Below are positions 1-6,364 of a stretch of 64,000 nt of DNA, piece after piece. Location: assembly GCA_041741415.1 (NCBI GenBank), contig JBGSKC010000036.1:1-64000 (forward strand), given 5' to 3'. The notes beneath the pieces were generated by a model. That model was not told the origin of the DNA. It searched no databases and was given only the letters and a program-made list of their open reading frames with translations. The stretch's first letter is position 1. Each line of letters opens with the position of its first letter. This DNA is from JANQTF01 sp041741415. GTDB lineage: Bacteria; Bacteroidota; Bacteroidia; J057. The position numbers were made by a program, and so were the translations under genes.

Positions 1-2
1 GT

Positions 3-98
3 GCCTGGCTCAGGCGCATCCTAGAGCATATCACCAACCCTGCAGCCGATTCTCAGGCCCATCACCCCGCTGGCCAAGCTCAACTTTCCTTGTCATAG
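3..98 (+). CDS. Possible C-terminal end of a gene entering from the left edge
   Basis: Reading from base 3, one plus-strand frame is open to a TAG and encodes about 31 residues beginning AWLRRILEHITNPAADSQ. The first half looks like an amphipathic helix and its third codon positions are GC-rich, like real genes here. If real, the gene converges on the minus-strand gene to its right and overlaps its end by about 19 bases; another convergent pair in this window also overlaps. No family can be assigned from so little sequence, and a chance open frame is quite possible. Confidence 0.25.
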   Translation, partial: AWLRRILEHITNPAADSQAHHPAGQAQLSLS

Positions 99-658
99 AA
101 AGAAACCGGATGAGCGATTAGTTTTTCAGGAGCGACTAATGAAGCAGAGCTGGAATCATTCAACTGCAATTGACCGCCAAGATTCCTCAGATGTGCGCGG
201 TGAGCATTATCGTTGTTCAGCAGGATATGCTTCATTGACAGGCCTTCTTTGTTCAGAATGAGCACACTTTGGTTTCCATGAATGTATCGAAAACTACAAT
301 TTTGAGCTTCTAACGTAGAAATCTGTTCTGGAACCGCGCTTACTTCAAACACAACTGATGTTTCATGCCCCATTTTCACAAAGGCATTTCCCAACTGAAG
401 GGTATCGTCATTATTTACACAGAAAAACAAATTCTCCCTCAGATGAGCCAGCACCAGTTTCTGAAATTCTTGCGCATCTGAATAGGTTTTATCAGGAAAC
501 CGGACCTTGATCGCCTCCTGAAATGCCGATAAAGAAGAGGTGATTTGCAGCATCCAATTGCCGTCGGGCCGCTGGAAGAGCATGGTTGTTGACAAGTCGG
601 GCTGGTGCGCCATGCTCGCATTCGCAGTAAACAACAGGCACAAAATCAAAAACCGCAT
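80..658 (-). CDS. Small exported protein of unknown function
   Basis: This 192-residue protein begins with a signal peptide (MRFLILCLLFTANASMA) followed at once by HQPDLSTTMLFQ, so the mature protein probably starts at or near the histidine and acts in the periplasm or outside the cell. There are no further membrane segments. The body is a mix of short strands and polar loops with two cysteines (in FFCVNN and QNCSF) and no motif I recognise. It lies downstream of the YHYH lipoprotein gene but is separated from it by a strong terminator, so it is probably transcribed on its own. A TATTTTTG element lies only about 3 bases upstream of the ATG, which leaves little or no room for a leader. Confidence 0.75.
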   Translation of the reverse strand: MRFLILCLLFTANASMAHQPDLSTTMLFQRPDGNWMLQITSSLSAFQEAIKVRFPDKTYSDAQEFQKLVLAHLRENLFFCVNNDDTLQLGNAFVKMGHETSVVFEVSAVPEQISTLEAQNCSFRYIHGNQSVLILNKEGLSMKHILLNNDNAHRAHLRNLGGQLQLNDSSSASLVAPEKLIAHPVSFYDKES

Positions 659-683
659 ACCAAAAATAAGTTAAATAAAAGCT

Positions 684-724
684 AAAAAAATGGGAGAGGC
701 CATCTCTCATTGCATGCCTCTCCC
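684..724 (-). terminator. Rho-independent terminator of the YHYH gene
   Basis: On the minus strand a perfect 9-bp stem (GGGAGAGGC with GCCTCTCCC, 15-base loop) is followed by A and a run of seven T. It lies 20 bases past the stop codon of the YHYH lipoprotein gene and before the next minus-strand gene, so it should separate the two transcripts. Confidence 0.85.
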
Positions 725-743
725 TTTTGTTGTCAGGCCAGAG

Positions 744-1706
744 CTAATTCGCGTAGCCACCATGTAAACAATCAATAAAGTTGTTTGTGCCGGGTGCCGC
801 AACGTGATAATGATAGCCACGTGTATCGTCGTAGTGTCCTCTGCATTCGTCGAGATCATCAGGCTCAGCACCGTTTACATCCAGTTGTTCATAAAGTCCG
901 TGACCATCCATGGCATAACCGATCATGGCAGCATGGCCATCAGCCTGGGCGATTTGTTTCGTCTGGCCAGTGGCCGCATGGTAGTGGTAACCTGCAGCCA
1001 GGTTGATGTGTCCACCTGCGTCATCAAAAGGAGCAAGGGTATAGGCCCCTAAAATAGCATCCTTGGGTGCAGGGGCATCGAACCGGACACCATTGAAGGC
1101 CACCCCACGTGTGGAGGGCCCCGAAGAGAAAGGGCCTCCTGAAAACGAGGCAGTACTACTCAATAACACAGGTTTAACCGGGATATAGTAAGTTTGCGTC
1201 AGAGCAGAGACATAGGAAGGCAAGCATTCAACACAAAAATTCTTATACTCAGGCCCAACATTAGGATTAGCTGCCGCCTGGCATTCATCTTTTGTGTCGG
1301 TTGTATAGATATCTCCATTCACGTCATACATTAGCCAGGTGTTGTCTGAATAGAAAGTAGCCATATTTTTCACAAACTCCCCATCTACATCGTAGACTTG
1401 GTCGTTTTCAAGCCATATCCCACCAGCTTCCTCACCGTCTGAAATATTATCAGGGCACCATGGCCCCATGTTGTGATCAGTTGGGGTACCGTTAGATACA
1501 ATTTTGTAACACTCCACCGACTCTCCATTTGATAAGGTCCGGGTTTCGATCGTAATGGGCTCTGCCAGTCCGCCAGAAAGAAACAGATTGGGATCCACCT
1601 CAACAACGGTTTCCACATCGATTGGCTCCTCCTTGCAACCAACCGAAAAACTAATGCCTAAAAAGGCACAAAAGATAATAACTGAATGCAACTCTTTCAT
1701 AGTCAA
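744..1706 (-). CDS. YHYH domain lipoprotein
   Basis: This 320-residue protein has a lipoprotein signal peptide ending in a lipobox-like ISFSVGC, so it is probably anchored through Cys24 to a membrane. The C-terminal half carries the YHYH family signature twice: GYHYHAATG near residue 243 and GYHYHVAAPG near residue 299. Between them are DGHAAMIGYAMDGHGLY and a DECRGHYDDTRG segment. The many conserved His and Asp residues suggest metal binding, but the family has no established reaction. YHYH proteins occur as secreted or surface proteins in marine bacteria. It is followed by its own terminator. The family call is firm; the function is unknown. Confidence 0.85.
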   Translation of the reverse strand: MTMKELHSVIIFCAFLGISFSVGCKEEPIDVETVVEVDPNLFLSGGLAEPITIETRTLSNGESVECYKIVSNGTPTDHNMGPWCPDNISDGEEAGGIWLENDQVYDVDGEFVKNMATFYSDNTWLMYDVNGDIYTTDTKDECQAAANPNVGPEYKNFCVECLPSYVSALTQTYYIPVKPVLLSSTASFSGGPFSSGPSTRGVAFNGVRFDAPAPKDAILGAYTLAPFDDAGGHINLAAGYHYHAATGQTKQIAQADGHAAMIGYAMDGHGLYEQLDVNGAEPDDLDECRGHYDDTRGYHYHVAAPGTNNFIDCLHGGYAN

Positions 1707-1978
1707 TTGTAATGTGTTAAAAGAAGATTTGGCTTTGGCTTCTTCGACAGGTTAGTTGCTTTCTCCTGTTAAATCCTTCGGAGCTTTTCTCCTTTCTAAA
1801 AATTTACTCCCTGACCGCTAAAAATGGCGCTCAGCCTCTGCTCTCCAAAGCCAGGTTTGATGGGAACAAAACAAAAGCTTATTTTTATTGCAATTTATTC
1901 GTCTTGAAATCTATTTTCATTAGCTTTTTCTTGTAGTGATTTTTTCACCCCTCTTATAGGGGCAAGCTGATATCTCTG
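1707..1978. other. AT-rich intergenic region between two minus-strand genes
   Basis: This stretch of about 270 bases separates the cytochrome P450 gene from the YHYH gene. It is markedly more AT-rich than the flanking genes. A short CCCC/GGGG hairpin near 1953-1967 lies just past the P450 stop, but on the minus strand it is followed by A rather than T, so it is a poor terminator. I found no tRNA, no convincing -33/-7 promoter pair and no short coding frame of note. Confidence 0.5.
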
Positions 1979-3319
1979 TCATCTTGGATCAAACCTGAAC
2001 ATCAGCGGATCTCCCGGCCTTAGTGTGATGGATGGAACCATGGAAATGGGCCGCTGGTCGGTACGTGTTACCTTAAACCGCTGAAACAACATCGCCAGGG
2101 CAATCTGCATCTCCACCATGGCAAACTGGTGGCCGATGCACAGCCTGGGCCCGCCACCAAAGGGAATGTACTGGTGGCTCACAAAATTTCTTTTTGCCTC
2201 TGCCGCCATCCTTTCCGGCATAAACTTTTCAGGATCAGGCCAATAGGCAGGATTCCTGTGAAGGCCGTAGATGAAAATGGAGATATTGTCGCCAGTTTGA
2301 AGGCTCAGCTCTCCGATTTGGTCGGGCCCCAGGGCTTCCCGCCCGATGATCCAGGCAGGCGGGTAGAGGCGAAGGCTTTCTTCGATCACTTGCCGGGTGT
2401 AGGGTAATTGGCTGAGTTGTTCGAAGCGAACCGGGCCTTGCCCCAGCACCCTGTCCACCTCCTCCTGAAGCTGGGCCCTGGCTTCGGGATGTTGGTCCAG
2501 CAGCAGGAGGGTCCAGCTCAGGCCATTGGCAGAGGTTTCGAAGCCAGCGAGAAAGAGGGCCATCAATTCCTGCAAGACTTCTTCCCTGGTAAGCGGCAAG
2601 CCCGTGTCTTCGTCGCGGGCCGTGAGCAGCATATCCAGCAGGTCGCCAGGTCCTGGCCCCTCTGCCTGCCGTTGGTCCACAATCCTGAGAATGAAGGCAT
2701 CCAACTGTCGGCGGCGCGCCCAGTAGTCGTCCAGCTTGCCCGTGAGCTTATAGCGCAACACTCGAAGCGGGTCACGAATCTTCATCACCATCAATTCCAG
2801 GAGGATGATCAAGCAGTCCTCCACAAGGCGCAAGCCTTGTTCATCAATTCCCTTGCTGAACAAGGCCCGCGACACCACCTGCAAGGCCAGTTGGGTCATA
2901 AGCTGATGAACTTCCTGCTCAGGCCTGGCTTTGAGTTGTTGCAGCACATGATCGGTTTCCTCGGCCATGAGGGTGGAGAGAAATTCAATTTGGGTTTTGT
3001 GGAAGCCAGGCTGTACGAGCCGCCGCTGGCGAAGCCAGTATTCGCCTTCACTGGTGAGAATCCCGTTGCCGATTACAGAACCCACCACGTGGCTGGGTTT
3101 GTCTTTCTGGTAGTTGCGATGGTTTTTTTGGAGAAGATGGGCGGCATATTGCGGGCCTGTGGCTACATAAACCTGCCGGGTAACGAGGCGGGCAGCATAA
3201 AGCTCACCAAACCGCTGCTGATAGCCCCGGTAGGCGTTGATCATGTGGGAAATGATGGCCTTTTGGGAGGCGAAATATTCGGAATTGGGCACGCGCGGCG
3301 GAAAGTGAGGAGCAGCCAT
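1979..3319 (-). CDS. Cytochrome P450
   Basis: A 446-residue soluble bacterial P450 monooxygenase. The diagnostic parts are all present: the I-helix oxygen-binding segment AGFETSANGLSW, the K-helix ExxR in EESLRLYP, and the haem-binding loop FGGGPRLCIG, in which Cys394 is the axial thiolate. There is no N-terminal membrane anchor, and length and motif order are normal for a class needing separate redox partners. No ferredoxin or ferredoxin reductase gene is nearby, so electrons must come from partners encoded elsewhere. The substrate cannot be predicted; bacterial P450s with this FGGGPRxCIG loop often hydroxylate fatty acids, terpenoids or carotenoids. A carotenoid desaturase gene lies 9 kb away but shows no operon link. 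The gene appears to be transcribed alone. Confidence 0.93.
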   Translation of the reverse strand: MAAPHFPPRVPNSEYFASQKAIISHMINAYRGYQQRFGELYAARLVTRQVYVATGPQYAAHLLQKNHRNYQKDKPSHVVGSVIGNGILTSEGEYWLRQRRLVQPGFHKTQIEFLSTLMAEETDHVLQQLKARPEQEVHQLMTQLALQVVSRALFSKGIDEQGLRLVEDCLIILLELMVMKIRDPLRVLRYKLTGKLDDYWARRRQLDAFILRIVDQRQAEGPGPGDLLDMLLTARDEDTGLPLTREEVLQELMALFLAGFETSANGLSWTLLLLDQHPEARAQLQEEVDRVLGQGPVRFEQLSQLPYTRQVIEESLRLYPPAWIIGREALGPDQIGELSLQTGDNISIFIYGLHRNPAYWPDPEKFMPERMAAEAKRNFVSHQYIPFGGGPRLCIGHQFAMVEMQIALAMLFQRFKVTRTDQRPISMVPSITLRPGDPLMFRFDPR

Positions 3320-3343
3320 GATGAAGGAGAGTTTAGCGGGAAA

Positions 3344-3351
3344 CGAAGGTA
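3344..3351 (-). promoter_or_regulatory. Weak candidate -7 element upstream of the P450 gene
   Basis: On the minus strand the sequence TACCTTCG lies about 25 bases before the P450 start codon. It matches the Bacteroidota -7 consensus TAnnTTTG with one change. I see no good TTG at the expected upstream distance, so this is only a weak call. Confidence 0.2.
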
Positions 3352-3398
3352 GGAAAAAGGGGTGAGAATGGAGGTTGGAGATGGAATCCGGGAACGGT

Positions 3399-3417
3399 GA
3401 GCCGGGGGCCGGGACTC
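3399..3417. repeat. Intergenic GAGCCGG heptamer repeat, site 1
   Basis: Two tandem heptamers, GAGCCGG and GGGCCGG, are followed by GACTCG. The same unit (GAGCCGG repeated, ending in a GAC-type unit) recurs at two intergenic sites near 32.5 kb, so this looks like a dispersed repeat. It lies between the divergent P450 and L33 genes. Confidence 0.45.
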
Positions 3418-3512
3418 GAGGCGAAGGTGATCATTGGCGGATTGCCTGGCTACTCCATGTTTCTCCTTCCAATCTCCTGCCTCTCAAAAAGATCTCACTA
3501 TTTTTTTAACCC

Positions 3513-3548
3513 TTTGTTTTTCATTTTCAATCAGATTCATTATTTTTG
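3513..3548 (+). promoter_or_regulatory. Candidate Bacteroidota-type promoter of rpmG
   Basis: TTTG at 3513-3516 and TATTTTTG at 3541-3548 match the -33 and -7 elements (TTTG, TAnnTTTG) used by the Bacteroidota housekeeping sigma factor. The 24-base spacing is slightly long. The -7 box matches exactly and lies 26 bases before the rpmG start, giving a short leader. Confidence 0.4.
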
Positions 3549-3574
3549 CCCTCCGTTGAAAGAACAAAGACCTC

Positions 3575-3763
3575 ATGGCAAAGAAGAGCAAAGCAAATCG
3601 CATTCAGGTGATTCTGGAGTGCACCGAGCATAAAGAGTCGGGCCTTCCCGGTATGTCGCGTTACATTACCACGAAGAACCGCAAGAACACCACTGGTCGG
3701 ATGGAGCTGAAGAAGTACAATCCTGTTCTGAAGCGCTACACCGTTCACAAAGAAACCAAGTAA
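3575..3763 (+). CDS. rpmG: 50S ribosomal protein L33
   Basis: A 62-residue basic protein of the L33 family (MAKKSKANRIQVILECTEHK, then a GMSRYITTKNRKNTTGRMEL core and a KKYNPVLKRYTVHKE tail). L33 sits in the large ribosomal subunit near the E site. The zinc-ribbon cysteine pairs of the C+ form are absent (one Cys only), so this is the zinc-independent type. The gene is followed 12 bases later by DUF4295, the usual Bacteroidota arrangement. The L28 gene that normally precedes it is missing: the 255 bases upstream contain no L28 reading frame, only a promoter and repeat DNA. Confidence 0.95.
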   Translation: MAKKSKANRIQVILECTEHKESGLPGMSRYITTKNRKNTTGRMELKKYNPVLKRYTVHKETK

Positions 3764-3775
3764 CCCCGATTCGTC

Positions 3776-3937
3776 ATGGCTAAGAAAACCGTTGCCGGAT
3801 ACCGCGACCGGAGTCAGTCCAAAACACTGACCAAGATTATTCGTGCCGTGAAGAGCCCCGAAACCGGTGCCTACACCTTCCGCGAAGACATCATCCCTAC
3901 TGATATGGTCAGCGACTTCCTGAAGGAGAACAAGTAG
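3776..3937 (+). CDS. DUF4295 family small protein
   Basis: A 53-residue basic protein beginning MAKKTVAGYRDRSQSKTLTK and ending FLKENK. It is the short DUF4295 protein that follows L33 in most Bacteroidota. Its function is unproven; its position, size and charge suggest a ribosome-associated protein (inference). It lies 12 bases after rpmG and shares its promoter and terminator. In related genomes ftsY usually follows; here a T9SS protein gene follows instead. Confidence 0.9.
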   Translation: MAKKTVAGYRDRSQSKTLTKIIRAVKSPETGAYTFREDIIPTDMVSDFLKENK

Positions 3938-3969
3938 TTTTCCCAGAGGTCATTGCACCAAAATGAGTC

Positions 3970-4007
3970 GTCCGGCCTCTTTCCAGAGGTCGGACTTTCG
4001 TTTTTTG
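3970..4007 (+). terminator. Rho-independent terminator of rpmG-DUF4295
   Basis: A 10-bp stem (GTCCGGCCTC with GAGGTCGGAC, one G-U pair, 6-base loop) is followed by TTTCGTTTTTTG. It begins 33 bases after the DUF4295 stop. Confidence 0.85.
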
Positions 4008-4102
4008 TTCTACCTTTATCCAATAAGAAGGGCAGTAAGCGTTTGAACAGGGGCCAAGCAGTTGGTTTCTTTTTCAAAAGACCTGCCTAAGCGATTGGAC
4101 CT

Positions 4103-6364
4103 ATGCAGAGAATACGAATGTTGATGTGGCTTGCAGCCTTTTGTCCTGCCGGACTGGCCGCAGCCATCCTTCCGGTGAGTTCCCTGGGCGATACAGGCCC
4201 GGGAAGTCTGCGGCAGCAAGCCGAACTGGCCGCCAGCGGCGATACCCTGGAGTTTCAGGTGGATGGAACTGTGTTTTTGCAAACCAACCTGATAATATCC
4301 AAATCCCTTACCATCATGGGTCTGGATGCTTTTGATGTTATCATAAGCGGAAGTGGCCAACAGAGGCTGGTGGAAGTAAGCGACCAGGTTACTCTGGTGC
4401 TTCATCATTTGACCCTCCAGGGTGGATATACAAGAGGACTTGCTCAGGAAGGAGGTGGAGCTATTCGAAACAGAGGGTTTGTCTTTGCCTACAACTGCTT
4501 ATTCCTTCATAACTCTGCTGAGTATGGGGGGGCCATTGAGAATATCAGTTTCGGTGGCGACTCCTCCTATTTATACCTTGAAAATTGTTCTTTTATTGGG
4601 AACAAAGCTGTGAAAGGGGATGGAACCACATTGTCGAGACCCCTTGGAGGGGCTATCTTCGTTGATACCCGGCAGTATGGGTTTACAGAGATCGAAGCTA
4701 TCAATTGCACATTTTCCAATAATGAGTCCGAAGATACAGGAGGAGCTATTTACCTGCTCGAAATTCCGTTTGGAAATAGCCTGACCCGCTTTGAGCACTG
4801 TACCTTTGCCAATAATAAAGCGCTTCTTGGCTGTGGAGGGATTGACATGGACCAAGGTAGAAGGCCAATTTTCAAGGCTTGTGTCATTTCCGAAAATCAA
4901 GGCTCTGCATTCTATCCCAACGCGCGAGGAAGATTTTCCTCTGAAGGTTACAACGTGTTTTCTGATACCACTGGGTTTTCATTTCCACAGGGTCTTCGAA
5001 ACACTGATCAGACAGGAATATCAGCTAATCTGATTAATGCCACTCCTTTCAGCCCTAGAAGATGGTTAATGGCAACCCAATGCAACAGCCCCTGTCTGGA
5101 TCAGATACCGGCAAATGAATCCAAGCCGACCGACCAACGGGGTGAGCCAAGGGTTGGGCCTGCTGATGTTGGCGCTTACGAAAGGGTCGAATCAAAAGAT
5201 TTAGGATTATTTAACAGCAATAACACTGGTGTAGGCTCCTTGCGCTTCCTTATTGAGTTTCACTGTGAAGGCGACACTATTCACTTAGACAATACACCGG
5301 ATACTATCCGGCTTTCAAGCCCTATCGGAATCTTCAGGAACGTATCTATTTTAAATAAGCTTGACAACAGGCTGGTTCTGCACGGAAATGACAGCAGCCA
5401 GATCTTTACCATTTCTTCTACCGGCCATTTATTTTTGTCTGGATTAACCCTGATAAATGGCTATTCCACGAATTATGGAGGTGGGGCGATTGCAAACAGA
5501 GGTTCTTTGCATCTTCGTCACTCCACTTTCGCTTATAATCAAGCCTCAGGCGGAGGAGCTATTTCAAATTATGCCCAAAGCGGAGACACTTGCCGATTTC
5601 TCGCTGAAGGATGCACCTTCTCCCATAACCTGGCGCAATGGCTGGACGGAGGCGCATTGGACAACAGATCATTTGGCGGCCACCTCTCCGTAAATATTCA
5701 TTCATGCACATTTGCAAACAATGAAGCATTTGTCAGAGGAGGTGCCATTTTCATAGACGATGGCTCCGATCTCATTCTGGAAAACACGTTGGTCGACCTG
5801 AATCTGGCTCCTATCGGCGAGCAAATTTATGGAAGCCTAGCCTCTTCTGGATATAATTTGATCCGAACCTCTGAAGGTACCACAGGCAATATTGCTCCTA
5901 CAGACATCATTGGCCAGCCATCCAACTTGTTGCCGCTGGCTGATTACGGAGGTACCATGCTAACACATGCTCTCTCAAATCAATCCGTTGCAATTGATAA
6001 CGGAAAACCCGGACAACCCTCCCAGGCGACCGACCAAAGAGGTGTTAACAGGGTATATGGGCTTCGTCAAGATATTGGTGCATTCGAATACGACGGCACC
6101 ACCAGCTCCGAATTGTTGTCTGAAATCAGAACTGTTCAGGTATTTCCTAATCCATCCCGCTCCTTCACTATTAAGTTTCAGGCATTCTCAGGCGTGGTCA
6201 GGCTGTCACTTACCAATAATTTAGGGCAAGTAGTGTGGACAGATCAGGTAAACACCGATCGATCTCCAGAGTATTACTTTTCTCCTGACCTGCCAGCAGG
6301 GGTCTATATCCTCAATATTCAGGCACCTGACTTTCAGGAAGTGTTTAGACTTGTCATCGAGTGA
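4103..6364 (+). CDS. T9SS-secreted parallel beta-helix surface protein
   Basis: A 753-residue secreted protein. After a short signal peptide (to about residue 20, PAGLAAAILP) come two long blocks of beta-helix rungs with polymorphic-outer-membrane-protein style motifs such as GGAI, CTFANN and CTFSNN. Each block starts with a GxGSLR segment (residues about 30 and 375) and ends with the DQRG...DxGA(Y/F)E element of the choice-of-anchor Q family (near 355 and 670). The C-terminus (VFPNPS... LPAGVYILNI...) is a T9SS type A sorting domain, so the protein should cross the outer membrane and be attached to the surface or released. The two internal blocks suggest an old duplication. It heads a four-gene operon: its TGA stop overlaps the GTG start of the next gene. 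Likely an adhesin or carbohydrate-active surface protein; no catalytic residues can be named. Confidence 0.88.
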   Translation: MQRIRMLMWLAAFCPAGLAAAILPVSSLGDTGPGSLRQQAELAASGDTLEFQVDGTVFLQTNLIISKSLTIMGLDAFDVIISGSGQQRLVEVSDQVTLVLHHLTLQGGYTRGLAQEGGGAIRNRGFVFAYNCLFLHNSAEYGGAIENISFGGDSSYLYLENCSFIGNKAVKGDGTTLSRPLGGAIFVDTRQYGFTEIEAINCTFSNNESEDTGGAIYLLEIPFGNSLTRFEHCTFANNKALLGCGGIDMDQGRRPIFKACVISENQGSAFYPNARGRFSSEGYNVFSDTTGFSFPQGLRNTDQTGISANLINATPFSPRRWLMATQCNSPCLDQIPANESKPTDQRGEPRVGPADVGAYERVESKDLGLFNSNNTGVGSLRFLIEFHCEGDTIHLDNTPDTIRLSSPIGIFRNVSILNKLDNRLVLHGNDSSQIFTISSTGHLFLSGLTLINGYSTNYGGGAIANRGSLHLRHSTFAYNQASGGGAISNYAQSGDTCRFLAEGCTFSHNLAQWLDGGALDNRSFGGHLSVNIHSCTFANNEAFVRGGAIFIDDGSDLILENTLVDLNLAPIGEQIYGSLASSGYNLIRTSEGTTGNIAPTDIIGQPSNLLPLADYGGTMLTHALSNQSVAIDNGKPGQPSQATDQRGVNRVYGLRQDIGAFEYDGTTSSELLSEIRTVQVFPNPSRSFTIKFQAFSGVVRLSLTNNLGQVVWTDQVNTDRSPEYYFSPDLPAGVYILNIQAPDFQEVFRLVIE

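Noticed and set aside
2408..3352. 314-codon plus-strand frame across the P450 gene
   Set aside because: The P450 on the other strand has all its signature motifs; this frame is a shadow.
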